Shown in pieces: positions 1 to 7,631 of a stretch of DNA of 64,000 nucleotides. Position 1 is the first letter of the stretch; every line of letters begins with the position of its first letter. Made by a program: the position numbers and the translations under genes. Under the pieces are notes generated by a model, which saw only the letters and a list, made by a program, of their open reading frames with translations, did not search any database and was not told where the DNA came from. This stretch comes from DSWT01 sp035373625 (GTDB lineage Bacteria; Chloroflexota; Anaerolineae; B4-G1; SLSP01), in the NCBI GenBank assembly GCA_035373625.1, contig DAOSNS010000009.1, forward strand, positions 55,699-119,698, written 5' to 3'.

Positions 1-404
1 CACACTTTTTGGGCCTCGATCATTGTCAGGCCGGCCTCATTCGTCCCAACTTTCTCACCCTGCACCCAAATCTGATACCCGCCGGAGGCATAGGCAATGC
101 CGGGGTTGGCGTAGAAGCGCAAACCATTGACCCGTTTCAGTCCCACGTGCATATAATCCGCGCCCAGCCAATCCTCACCCAACAGCCACACCGCATAACG
201 CAAGGCAAACGGCTTGTCCAGTCCCAGATAGGCTTCCAGACGCTTACGGTCCGCCTCGCTAAAACGTTGCCGCCGGTCGCCGATTTGATTCAGCCCCGAC
301 ATTGGGCCGCCTGGTGCCAGGTTCAAGATAGTGTAAATCGCCATCGTCGCCAACAGCACGACCAGGATCATTTGCAGAAAGCGGCGTAACAAGTATCCGC
401 TCAT
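1..404 (-). CDS. DppB/OppB-like ABC transporter permease, N-terminal part (runs off the window edge)
   Basis: Reading the minus strand from an ATG at 404 gives MSGYLLRRFLQMILVV and continues open to position 1, about 134 codons. A strong ribosome site (AAAGGAG) lies 6-7 bases before the ATG. The opening (two arginines, one hydrophobic helix, then LNLAPGGP) is the classic N-terminus of peptide/nickel-type inner-membrane permeases of the DppB/OppB group, which form the channel with a DppC-type partner. The rest, including the EAA loop, lies outside the window. It follows the binding-protein gene on the same strand, with a hairpin terminator between them, so it is probably the permease of that transporter. 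Substrate cannot be told from sequence. Confidence 0.8.
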   Translation of the reverse strand, partial: MSGYLLRRFLQMILVVLLATMAIYTILNLAPGGPMSGLNQIGDRRQRFSEADRKRLEAYLGLDKPFALRYAVWLLGEDWLGADYMHVGLKRVNGLRFYANPGIAYASGGYQIWVQGEKVGTNEAGLTMIEAQKV

Positions 405-518
405 CCCTGAACTCCTTTCATCGGATAATCAAATACAATAATGCCTTGAACTGCGCGTTCCATACCGGACCGACTTTGAAATTTTCCTCTCTCTTTCGGC
501 AGATATAGGTACAGTCTT

Positions 519-553
519 AAAAAATGGTGGCAGCGCCGGAGCGCTGCCACCAT
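519..553 (-). terminator. Intrinsic terminator between binding protein and permease
   Basis: Perfect 13-bp stem (524-536 with 541-553), 4-base loop, followed on the minus strand by six T (519-524). It lies just after the binding-protein stop and before the permease start, so it would let the binding protein be made in excess over the permease. Confidence 0.85.
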
Positions 554-569
554 GGAACAGGCTCACCGC

Positions 570-2534
570 CTAATCGGCAAGGTCAAACGCCTCGATGTTC
601 CACATCTCGGAGTTCTGGGTGGGATCCATAATGAACCCCTTGACCTCGGGGCGGGTCGCCGCGAGCTTCAGGCGCAGGAAGAGCGGAACCACAGGGAGCT
701 GCTCGGAGAAGATGCGCTGCGCTTCCTTGTGCCCCTCGATGTAATCCGTGGTGCCGGGGAGTGCGGTAATGGCACGCTTGCAAGCCTTGTCGAAGTCCTC
801 GTTGATGAAGCCGGGGTTGTTCTGTCCGCCCCAGCCATTTTCCTCAGACGGGATTTCGCTGCTCAGGTAGAGGCTGCAGGACGGCTCAACACCGGTCAGC
901 CAGGCGAACGAACCGACGTCGAAGCGCCGACCGAACAGCGGACCATCGGGGCCATCGGCAAACCATTGGCTCGAAGCCATGTTATCCAGGTTCACTTTGA
1001 ACCCGCAGTCAGCAAGGTTCTGCTGGAAGAGTTGCATGTACTGGACACGCATCGCTGCCGTGGTGCTACCCCACTTAAATTCAAGCAGTGTGCCGTCGGG
1101 GATGCCTTCGACACCCTTCGCCTCGCGAACGCCATCGCCATCGGAATCCACCCAGCCCATTTCTTCGAGCAGAGCCTTACCCTTTTCAGGATCGTAGGGG
1201 TACTCGGTCAAGCCCTCGGCATACAGAGGATGTTCAGGCGGAATGTAGGTGCTGATGACAATGGAGCGCCCGTAGAGAATGGTATCCACCACGGCCTGGC
1301 GGTCGAGACAATAGGCGAATGCCTGGCGCATGCGCAAATCCTCGAAGAAGTCAGGGCGGTCATAGTCGGGCACGGGATTGATACCGAAGTCCACATGCTC
1401 CCATACCGTACCGGTGATGAAGATGGGCTTGACAACGCCGCTCTCTTCCAGCTTGAGCAGCAGCTCGGCCTGGTCTTCCAGAGAAGCATCCTGGGTGACG
1501 ATATCGCACTCGCCGGAGATCAACTGCGCCACGGCGGAGTTTGAATCGGGAACGAAGCGGTAAATCACGGTGTCCACGTAGGGCAGCCCTTCGGAAGCGC
1601 GGTAGTAGAGCGGGTTCTTCTCGACGGTGATATGATCACCGGGCACCCATTCCTTGATGACGAACGCGCCCCAGCCCATCGGCATGCGGGAGGATTCCTC
1701 GGCCTCGAGCAGGTCGGCGGCGCTGTAACCCAACTTCTCCTGCCAGAGGTGGCGCGGCTTGGGCGCCCAGAAGTTGGTGAAGTAAACACTGTCAATGTAC
1801 CCGGGGAGACCGGTCCACACGGCGGTCACATCGTCAACCGCTTCGTAGGAAGCCGTGCGGTCAATCGTGAACTTGCTGACGGGAGTATCGGGGTCGGCGT
1901 TCAGTTCGAAAGCGTAGACAGAGTCATCCGCCGTCAAAGGCTCGCCATCGGACCACTTGATGCCGGGCTTGAGTTTGAAGGTCACGACCATCTGGTCCAT
2001 CTTGATGGGATCGCCGGTGAATTCCACCGCACATTCCGCCGAGCGGCAGCCCGCGGGGCGGACCTTCACCCCTTCGGCCAGTTCCACAGGATCGCCGGCA
2101 TCGTTCACTACCATATCGCCGGCTTGAACCGAGACTTCATTGATGAGCGCGTCGCCATCTTCGGTGCTCGGCAGTTTCTCCAGGATGACGGGCTGGTAGG
2201 AGTAGGTGCGGGAGTCAATGGGGCCATCGTAGATGGCTTCCTGGATGTGGCTGGCCGCCAGCATGCTGCCACCGTAGGCGTAGAGCGTGTCCGGTTCTTG
2301 CCCCTGGCACACGACCAGCGTCTTGGGGCCCTTGGGGGCCGGCTCAGGGGTTTTCTCGACGATCTTCTCAACGGTCTTGACAACCTCAACGGTCTTCTCG
2401 ACAACCGTTTCGACGGTCTTCTCGACTACGACGGTCTCAACGACCTTTTCGGGGGTTGGGTTTGTACAGGCAGCCAATACCATGCTCAACACCACGATTG
2501 CCCCAAGCATAGCCATCAGTTTATTGCGTAACAT
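570..2534 (-). CDS. Peptide/nickel-type ABC transporter substrate-binding lipoprotein
   Basis: A 654-residue extracytoplasmic solute-binding protein of family 5 (DppA/OppA type). Residues 1-23 form a lipoprotein signal peptide ending in a lipobox (LAAC, Cys23), so the mature protein should be lipid-anchored. A repetitive Val/Glu/Lys/Thr linker (about 30-67) follows, then the globular domain from about residue 70 (TLVVCQGQEPDTL). Downstream blocks such as FKLKPGIKWSDGEPLTADD and the C-terminal FIMDPTQNSEMWNIE are typical of the family. The length exceeds the usual 500-550 residues because of the linker and of insertions. Ribosome site GGAGGAG precedes the ATG. It has its own sigma-70-like promoter and is separated from the permease by a terminator. 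The ligand, peptide or other, is unknown. Confidence 0.9.
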   Translation of the reverse strand: MLRNKLMAMLGAIVVLSMVLAACTNPTPEKVVETVVVEKTVETVVEKTVEVVKTVEKIVEKTPEPAPKGPKTLVVCQGQEPDTLYAYGGSMLAASHIQEAIYDGPIDSRTYSYQPVILEKLPSTEDGDALINEVSVQAGDMVVNDAGDPVELAEGVKVRPAGCRSAECAVEFTGDPIKMDQMVVTFKLKPGIKWSDGEPLTADDSVYAFELNADPDTPVSKFTIDRTASYEAVDDVTAVWTGLPGYIDSVYFTNFWAPKPRHLWQEKLGYSAADLLEAEESSRMPMGWGAFVIKEWVPGDHITVEKNPLYYRASEGLPYVDTVIYRFVPDSNSAVAQLISGECDIVTQDASLEDQAELLLKLEESGVVKPIFITGTVWEHVDFGINPVPDYDRPDFFEDLRMRQAFAYCLDRQAVVDTILYGRSIVISTYIPPEHPLYAEGLTEYPYDPEKGKALLEEMGWVDSDGDGVREAKGVEGIPDGTLLEFKWGSTTAAMRVQYMQLFQQNLADCGFKVNLDNMASSQWFADGPDGPLFGRRFDVGSFAWLTGVEPSCSLYLSSEIPSEENGWGGQNNPGFINEDFDKACKRAITALPGTTDYIEGHKEAQRIFSEQLPVVPLFLRLKLAATRPEVKGFIMDPTQNSEMWNIEAFDLAD

Positions 2535-2718
2535 ATATCTCCTCCTTACTTAAGAATTGATTTTTAGGATTGAATTTTGACATGGATGCCGTACTCTATG
2601 TTTTCCGTTTTTTTCCGGTGCCTGGCATCACCTCCTTTCTTCTATGCCTGCGTTGGAACATTAGAACGTTTGAACATTATTGTGTGATTCAGGATTGTTG
2701 ACCGATAACTTGTCATAC

Positions 2719-2746
2719 ATTTTAAGGATAAATATCCAAAAGTCAA
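2719..2746 (-). promoter_or_regulatory. Sigma-70-like promoter of the binding-protein gene
   Basis: On the minus strand TTGACT (2741-2746), a 16-bp spacer and TAAAAT (2719-2724). The transcript would start near 2712 and have a leader of about 180 nt, which includes a degenerate tract built on AACGTTC-like units (2647-2685) and a GAAAGGAGG-like purine run near 2635-2642. Confidence 0.6.
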
Positions 2747-2772
2747 GATACCGTAAGATTTTTGCCGTCTGG

Positions 2773-3468
2773 CTACGTTTTTCCCAAAAGTTGGCGTGTG
2801 TAAGGGTGCTGAGGGTGGGTCAACACCTCCGCACGCGGTCCCCATTCAACCGGTGTGCCGTTTTCCAGGACAATCACGTGTTCGGTCGTTTGCAAGGCCT
2901 GCCAGAAACGGCTGGCAACCACCACGGCGCGCGCTTTACCTGCCCGCATATCCAGTTCATCCGCAAGGGGACGCCACATTTCCGGCAATATCCAGCGGAA
3001 CACGTCATCCACCAGCAAAACCTGGGGATTGTTTTGTAATGCCCAGAGCAGCGCAAGCCGCACCCGCTCCGCACCCGAAAGTGTCCGCACGGCATGCTCG
3101 ACACTCAGCGGCGATATTCCGGCATCCCGAAAGCGTTCCGCCAATAATGCACGCTGTGTGCTTGTGAACAGGTGTCGTATGGCGGTCCACGGTGCAAAAG
3201 TCGTATAGGGATTCGCAGAAACCAGCGCGATAAAAGTGCGTCGTTTTCCCAAAAACCACCGTGCTCTGTGCGTAACTTCGGTCTCGCCCCACCACAGGCG
3301 TCCCCGCGCCGGGGCTTGCAGACGCGCCAACACCCGCAGTAAGGCCGTTTTGCCACTACCTGGCCCCCCCAGAATTCCGACACGCTCACCGGCTGTTAAG
3401 GTAAGATTCAGCCCTGCGTCCTCCTGTCGCATTGCGCAGAGCTGCTCTGTACGTAACAGAAGCTGCAT
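2773..3468 (-). CDS. OppD/OppF-like ABC ATPase, short and with a non-canonical Walker B
   Basis: A 231-residue ABC nucleotide-binding domain. Walker A is GGPGSGKT (about 34-41), the signature is LSGAERVRLA (about 129-138), and Walker B reads VLLVDDVF. The catalytic glutamate that normally follows the Walker B aspartate is therefore an aspartate, and no SALD-type D-loop is visible. The tail HPQHPYTRQLL is the hallmark of the OppD/OppF C-terminus, but the protein is about 90 residues shorter than those ATPases. Six bases separate it from the preceding ORF and no clear ribosome site is seen, so translation is probably coupled. It may be a regulatory or degraded ATPase; ATP hydrolysis could be slow or absent. 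Confidence 0.75.
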   Translation of the reverse strand: MQLLLRTEQLCAMRQEDAGLNLTLTAGERVGILGGPGSGKTALLRVLARLQAPARGRLWWGETEVTHRARWFLGKRRTFIALVSANPYTTFAPWTAIRHLFTSTQRALLAERFRDAGISPLSVEHAVRTLSGAERVRLALLWALQNNPQVLLVDDVFRWILPEMWRPLADELDMRAGKARAVVVASRFWQALQTTEHVIVLENGTPVEWGPRAEVLTHPQHPYTRQLLGKT

Positions 3469-3474
3469 TGCTAT

Positions 3475-3768
3475 TCAAGACGCCACGCGCAAGTTGAGAA
3501 TTTGCCTCATGGCCATTCCCGAAGCGGGCGCAGGAAGGAATCCGCCGTAGGGATGCACGCAGTAAGGCTGATTGGAGAGCGGCGGAGCATAGAGCACATC
3601 GAAAAAACTGAACCAGGAGAGCACCCGCGACCACCAGGAGTAGGATGCAGTGCTCACCCGACGCCGTATTTGCCCCCACACCCACCGGGGCGGTTTAGCC
3701 TCTGCAAAAGGCTGTAATGCCTGTCGCAGCAGGTCATCGAAGGGATCATCAAATTCACGTGAACTCAT
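3475..3768 (-). CDS. Small protein encoded with an ECF sigma factor (possible anti-sigma role)
   Basis: A 97-residue ORF whose ATG overlaps the end of the sigma-factor gene by 14 bases, a layout typical of translationally coupled sigma/anti-sigma pairs. The N-terminus is acidic (MSSREFDDPFDDLLRQAL) and a Trp/Phe-rich hydrophobic stretch (SWWSRVLSWFSFFDVLY) lies around residues 43-59. There is no His/Cys zinc motif of the usual anti-sigma type and only a marginal membrane segment. I do not recognise the family. An anti-sigma role is inferred from position alone. Confidence 0.5.
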   Translation of the reverse strand: MSSREFDDPFDDLLRQALQPFAEAKPPRWVWGQIRRRVSTASYSWWSRVLSWFSFFDVLYAPPLSNQPYCVHPYGGFLPAPASGMAMRQILNLRVAS

Positions 3769-4405
3769 ACGCCATCTCAGGTACCGCCCGCTGGCGGCGC
3801 ATCACGGCTTCACGTAAGCGCGCACGAGCGTGATGGAGCCGGGATTTTACCGTCCCTGCCGGCACATCCAGCACGCCGGCAATGTCCTCTATGGTCAGAT
3901 TTTCCAGATAAAACAGCACAACCACTGCCCGGTGTTGTGGTGGCAATTCGGCGATGACTTCGCGCACCATCGCCACGCGTTCTCGCTCCTCGGCCTTGTG
4001 ATCCGGGGTGGGGAAAACGCCTTGCAGTCCCACAAACCACTCCAGAATCTCTTCTAAAGGTTGCGGCGTCGGCTTTCGGGAAAACCAGTCATAGCACAGA
4101 TTGACCGTCACACGGTAGAGCCAGGGCTTCAGCGGGCGGTCGGCATCCACGGAGGCAGCATAATGATGAAGACGCACAAAACACTCTTGAAGAATATCTT
4201 CGGCGGCGCGTTCGTCGCGTGTGATCGCCAATGCTGTGCGAAAGACGGTATCTTTGAACGTCTCAAACAGTGTCCCCAATGCCGCAAGGTCCCCGCTTTG
4301 CAACCGCCGGATCAGACGAGATTCGTCATCGGCGGTCAAGCTGCCCGCGTAGCCTTTATCACACGCTCTATATAGATATACTTCACTCCATAACATCCGG
4401 TTCAT
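3755..4405 (-). CDS. ECF-type RNA polymerase sigma factor
   Basis: A 216-residue sigma-70 family member of the extracytoplasmic-function group. Region 2 lies at about 30-100 (core contact and -10 recognition; AEDILQECFVRLHHY) and region 4 at about 150-205 (ELPPQHRAVVVLFYLENLTIEDIA then TVKSRLHHARARLRE, a helix-turn-helix). No region 3 is present, as expected for ECF factors. The ATG used here overlaps the trmD stop by 23 bases. A later TTG before TADDESRL is an alternative start closer to where the family usually begins. It heads a coupled set with the 97-residue ORF and the ATPase, so it may control envelope or uptake functions; the target promoter is unknown. Confidence 0.9.
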   Translation of the reverse strand: MNRMLWSEVYLYRACDKGYAGSLTADDESRLIRRLQSGDLAALGTLFETFKDTVFRTALAITRDERAAEDILQECFVRLHHYAASVDADRPLKPWLYRVTVNLCYDWFSRKPTPQPLEEILEWFVGLQGVFPTPDHKAEERERVAMVREVIAELPPQHRAVVVLFYLENLTIEDIAGVLDVPAGTVKSRLHHARARLREAVMRRQRAVPEMAYEFT

Positions 4406-5132
4406 CCCTGGAGCGACGAAATTGCTCCAAAATCTCCACGTCCTCGCCCGTCAGCATGACGCTCTCTAAAAGGTCCGGGCGGCGCTCCAATGTGCGTTGC
4501 AGGGCCATTGTCCGCTTCCAACGGGCAATCCGCGCATGGTTTCCCGAAACCAGCACCTCAGGCACTTCCCAGTTCTCAAAGAGCAGAGGCCGTGTGTACT
4601 GCGGCCCCTCCAACAAACCGGAAGCATAGGAATCGTTGTGCGCGCTCTCGGCTGCCCCAAGCACGCCGGGGATAAAACGGGCGACGGCATCCACCAGCAC
4701 CATCGCCGCCAGCTCGCCGCCGGTCAGTACATAATCTCCGATGGAGATTTCATCCGTGACCAGATAGCGACGCACGCGCTCGTCAACGCCTTCGTAATGG
4801 CCACAGATCAACAACAGGCGCGGCTGCTGCGCCAGTTCTTGCACGATCGCGGATTTTAGCGGACGGCCCTGCGGTGTCAACAAGATCACAGGGGCGGTCG
4901 CCTTGCCCAACACCGAGCGCACGGCCCTGAAGATCGGCTCAGGCTTGAGGATCATGCCTTCGCCGCCGCCATACGGCAGATCATCGGTCATCTGGTGACG
5001 GTCCAGGGCATAATCGCGGATTGAGTGGATGATGAGGGTAAGCAGCCCACGTTGTTGGGCGCGCTTGAGAATGCTCTCTTGCAGCGCGCTGAAGAACATC
5101 GCCGGAAACAGAGTAAAGACGTCAATCCGCAT
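4383..5132 (-). CDS. trmD: tRNA (guanine-N1)-methyltransferase TrmD
   Basis: A 249-residue SPOUT-class methyltransferase that makes m1G37 in tRNAs reading CNN/GNN codons and so prevents frameshifting. The start MRIDVFTLFP, the PYGGGEGM block and the knotted cofactor region LLICGHYEGVDERV...ISIGDYVLTGGELAA are diagnostic. Length is normal (about 240-255). It is not beside rpsP/rimM/rplS as in many bacteria; instead it leads into an ECF sigma gene that overlaps its end. A promoter sits so close to the ATG that the mRNA would be nearly leaderless. Confidence 0.97.
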   Translation of the reverse strand: MRIDVFTLFPAMFFSALQESILKRAQQRGLLTLIIHSIRDYALDRHQMTDDLPYGGGEGMILKPEPIFRAVRSVLGKATAPVILLTPQGRPLKSAIVQELAQQPRLLLICGHYEGVDERVRRYLVTDEISIGDYVLTGGELAAMVLVDAVARFIPGVLGAAESAHNDSYASGLLEGPQYTRPLLFENWEVPEVLVSGNHARIARWKRTMALQRTLERRPDLLESVMLTGEDVEILEQFRRSRDEPDVME

Positions 5133-5140
5133 TACCCTTC

Positions 5141-5168
5141 ATTTTAACATGGGCCGGTGAATCCACAA
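5141..5168 (-). promoter_or_regulatory. Promoter of trmD, predicting an almost leaderless mRNA
   Basis: On the minus strand TTGTGG (5163-5168), 16-bp spacer, TAAAAT (5141-5146). The expected start point falls at about 5134, two or three bases before the trmD ATG at 5132. Confidence 0.5.
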
Positions 5169-5207
5169 GATGATAAATGCCCTTTTGCAAAATGCAAAAT
5201 GTACAAG

Positions 5208-6548
5208 CTACCCCACGCTCAACCGCTTCCACAACGCCGCCGCCAGTTCGCGTGAGCGCGCGGTGATAGCTTCTTCGTCCAGCGTGAGCAGGCGGCGATC
5301 ACGCATCAAAACCTGCCCGGCGCTGATGGTGGTGGCGATCATAGAAGCCTCATAGCCGAAGAGTATGTGCCACGGGAGGTTGCCGGCAGTGAGTGGCGTC
5401 GTCGGTTTATAGTCCACCAGGACGAGATCGGCCATTGCGCCGGGCGTCAGCACACCGAGTTGCTGAGCGGGCCAGAAAATGCGCGCGAGTTCGGCGTTGG
5501 CGTCGTAGGCCAGGCGGAAGACGAGATCGCCGGGCATGGCGCGAGGGTCTCGTTGCACCAGTTTGTGACCCAGGTAGGCCGTCTTCATTTCGGCCACCAT
5601 GTTGTTGCTGAAGCCGTCGTTGCCCAGGGCCACCCGCACGCCGCGCGCCAACATCGCCTCCACCTGCGCAAAGCCGACAGCGTTGTTCATGTTCGAGCGC
5701 GGTTGGTGTGTCACCCACGTGCCGGTATCCGCCAGTACATCCATTTCGCGCTCGTCTACGTGGACGGCATGCGCTACGATGGAGCGCGGACCGAGGATCG
5801 CCGCGTCGTGCAGGCGGTGAATGACGCGCTTGCCGGATTTTGCCAGGCTATCTTCCACATCTTCAATGCCTTCTGCCGCGTGAATGTGGAAGCCCGTCTC
5901 CAGATCGGCGGCCGCAGCCACAGCCTCTGCCAGGGTGGCGTCGCTCAATGTCAACGAGGCATGCAGTCCAAACGAGGCCGCGAGCTGTGGATGAGGGTGT
6001 TGGCGCATCCGCCGTAAGAAGCGCACGTTTTCCGCAATGCCGGCCATCGCGCGCGCGGGGCCATCGCGGTCGGTGACTTCGTAACACAGGGAGACGCGAA
6101 TCCCGGATTGGAGCACGGCCTCGGCCAGCACGTCGAGGGAGCCTTCAATGGCGTTGGGACTGGCATGATGATCCACGAGCGTTGTTGTCCCGTGGCGGAT
6201 GGCGTCGGCCAGACAGACCAGCGCCGAATAGCGCACGTCCTCCGGCGTCAGGCCTTTGTCGAGCCGCCACCACAGTCGTTCCAGGATTTCACCGAAGCGG
6301 GTGGCTGCCGGTCCCGGGTAGGCCCACCCGCGCGCAAACGCCCCGTAGAAATGCGTGTGTCCACACAGCAACGCCGGTAAGGCCAGTTGACCATCGGCAT
6401 CCAGCCGCTCTTCATAGGGATATTGGGTTGTCAGGGCCATGGTCGTATCCAGTACGGCGATTTTGCCATCACGGATAAGCAGTGCTCCATCGTCAAGCAA
6501 TTGTGGGGCGTCGCCCAGCGTAGCAATACGAGCATGGGTAATTAACAT
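5208..6548 (-). CDS. ssnA: SsnA-type putative aminohydrolase
   Basis: A 446-residue metal-dependent amidohydrolase. The metal motif HTH is at residues 64-66, followed by the SsnA-like WWRLDKGLTPEDVRYS, HGTTTLVDHHASP and GFHIHAAEGIEDVEDS blocks, then THQPRSNMNN and LGNDGFSNNM around the last metal ligand. Length and motif order match Escherichia coli SsnA (442 residues). The SsnA family is often found near selenium-dependent molybdenum hydroxylases, but no such gene is here. The true substrate of the family is not established. Ribosome site AGGAGGTCC precedes the ATG, and a degenerate AATGGCGAAT-type repeat tract fills the leader just upstream. Confidence 0.9.
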   Translation of the reverse strand: MLITHARIATLGDAPQLLDDGALLIRDGKIAVLDTTMALTTQYPYEERLDADGQLALPALLCGHTHFYGAFARGWAYPGPAATRFGEILERLWWRLDKGLTPEDVRYSALVCLADAIRHGTTTLVDHHASPNAIEGSLDVLAEAVLQSGIRVSLCYEVTDRDGPARAMAGIAENVRFLRRMRQHPHPQLAASFGLHASLTLSDATLAEAVAAAADLETGFHIHAAEGIEDVEDSLAKSGKRVIHRLHDAAILGPRSIVAHAVHVDEREMDVLADTGTWVTHQPRSNMNNAVGFAQVEAMLARGVRVALGNDGFSNNMVAEMKTAYLGHKLVQRDPRAMPGDLVFRLAYDANAELARIFWPAQQLGVLTPGAMADLVLVDYKPTTPLTAGNLPWHILFGYEASMIATTISAGQVLMRDRRLLTLDEEAITARSRELAAALWKRLSVG

Positions 6549-6555
6549 AGGACCT

Positions 6556-6632
6556 CCTGGGAGTTATGAGTTATGCGATTCGCTATTCCCGATTCACCAT
6601 TCGCCATTTGCCACTCCCGATTTGCTATTTCT
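6556..6632. repeat. Degenerate heptamer tract in the ssnA leader
   Basis: Units of the type ATTCGCC/ATTTGCC/ATTCCCG repeat roughly every 7-8 bases across the gap between ssnA and the epimerase gene, and run into the last codons of the epimerase. The tract ends a few bases before the ssnA ribosome site. Confidence 0.7.
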
Positions 6633-7554
6633 TAAAACGTGGGTCTTCTGCTAATGTGCGGCGCAAACCTTCTTTCAGGGATACTTGTGGCTCGTAGCCC
6701 AGCAAGCGACGCGCCAGGCTGAGGTCGGCGATCATGCGTGTGACCCCGCCGCCCTCTACCGGGCTGTAGATGATGTTGCTTGAGGAACCGGTCAACGCCA
6801 GCACGTGCCGTGCTAATGTCAGGATCGAGGTCTCTTCGCCACTGCCGATGTTGATGGTGCAACGGTTGACATCGGGCGCCGTCGCCGCTGCGATCAGGGC
6901 GCGCACAACATCGTCCACATACACAAAATCGCGCGTCTGCTCGCCATTTCCGAAGATCACCAGCGAGCCGCCGCCCAACGCCTGGTAGATGAAGCGTGGC
7001 ACAACCGGTGAATGGGAAGGCAAGAGCGGTTGTCCGGGGCCGTAGGCGTTAAAGATCCGCAGCACCACGGTGGTTGTCCCCCAAAGCGCCCCGATGGTGT
7101 GCACGTAGTATTCTGCCGCCAGCTTGCTCACGGCATACGGCGATTGGGGATGGGGCGGCAGGGTCTCCGAAAGCGGCTGCGTTGACTGTACCCCGTAAAT
7201 CGCGCCGGACGAGGTGAAGACCAGACGTGGGACGCCGACATCGCGCATCGCTTCCAGCAGGGCGACGGTACCGCCGACGTTGACTTCGTTATATTCTCGC
7301 GGATAGAGCAACGACTCGGCCACCAGCACCCGCGCGGCCAGATGATACACGCACTGGACCCCTTGCAATAACGTCCACAGTTTGGGGCGATTGGTGATTT
7401 CTCCGCGATGGAAAAACACCCGACTGTCCAGACGTGTCTGATCACCGGCGCTGAGATCATCCAATACCAGTACTTCATGCCCCTGATGAACCAGCGCGTT
7501 GGCAAGCGCGCTTCCCAAAAAACCGGCACCACCTGTAACAAGAATTCGCACCAT
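6625..7554 (-). CDS. NAD-dependent sugar-nucleotide epimerase/dehydratase (GalE-like extended SDR)
   Basis: A 309-residue extended short-chain dehydrogenase. The Rossmann motif GGAGFLG lies near residues 9-15, the substrate-side serine in TSSGAIYG, and the catalytic YxxxK in SPYAVSKLAAEYY. Family members act on UDP- or dTDP-sugars, most often as UDP-glucose 4-epimerase-like enzymes, but substrate cannot be assigned. The ATG follows a good AAGGAGG site. The last codons overlap a low-complexity tract, so the C-terminus RTLAEDPRFKK may have been reshaped by it. The next gene on the strand encodes a FemAB-like protein, which suggests a cell-surface role. Confidence 0.88.
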   Translation of the reverse strand: MVRILVTGGAGFLGSALANALVHQGHEVLVLDDLSAGDQTRLDSRVFFHRGEITNRPKLWTLLQGVQCVYHLAARVLVAESLLYPREYNEVNVGGTVALLEAMRDVGVPRLVFTSSGAIYGVQSTQPLSETLPPHPQSPYAVSKLAAEYYVHTIGALWGTTTVVLRIFNAYGPGQPLLPSHSPVVPRFIYQALGGGSLVIFGNGEQTRDFVYVDDVVRALIAAATAPDVNRCTINIGSGEETSILTLARHVLALTGSSSNIIYSPVEGGGVTRMIADLSLARRLLGYEPQVSLKEGLRRTLAEDPRFKK

Positions 7555-7562
7555 GGCCTCCT

Positions 7563-7600
7563 TGGATAGTCGGATAGTCGTTAGTCGGATAGTCGTGATT
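7563..7600. repeat. GACTATCC-type tandem tract in the epimerase leader
   Basis: On the minus strand GACTATCC-like octamers repeat about four times directly before the epimerase ribosome site AAGGAGG. The same unit recurs at 32.77, 52.43 and 60.48-60.60 kb. Confidence 0.75.
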
Positions 7601-7631
7601 TGTGAAGATTCGCGGTAAATGTCTCGCTGGC

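Noticed and set aside
552..1544. 330-residue ORF on the plus strand
   Set aside because: Antisense to the binding-protein gene, which has signal peptide, lipobox and family motifs; codon-shadow frame.
2108..2404. Possible arginine-rich small protein on the minus strand
   Set aside because: Out-of-frame reading of the binding-protein gene.
1632..2531. 299-residue ORF on the plus strand
   Set aside because: Antisense shadow of the same binding protein.
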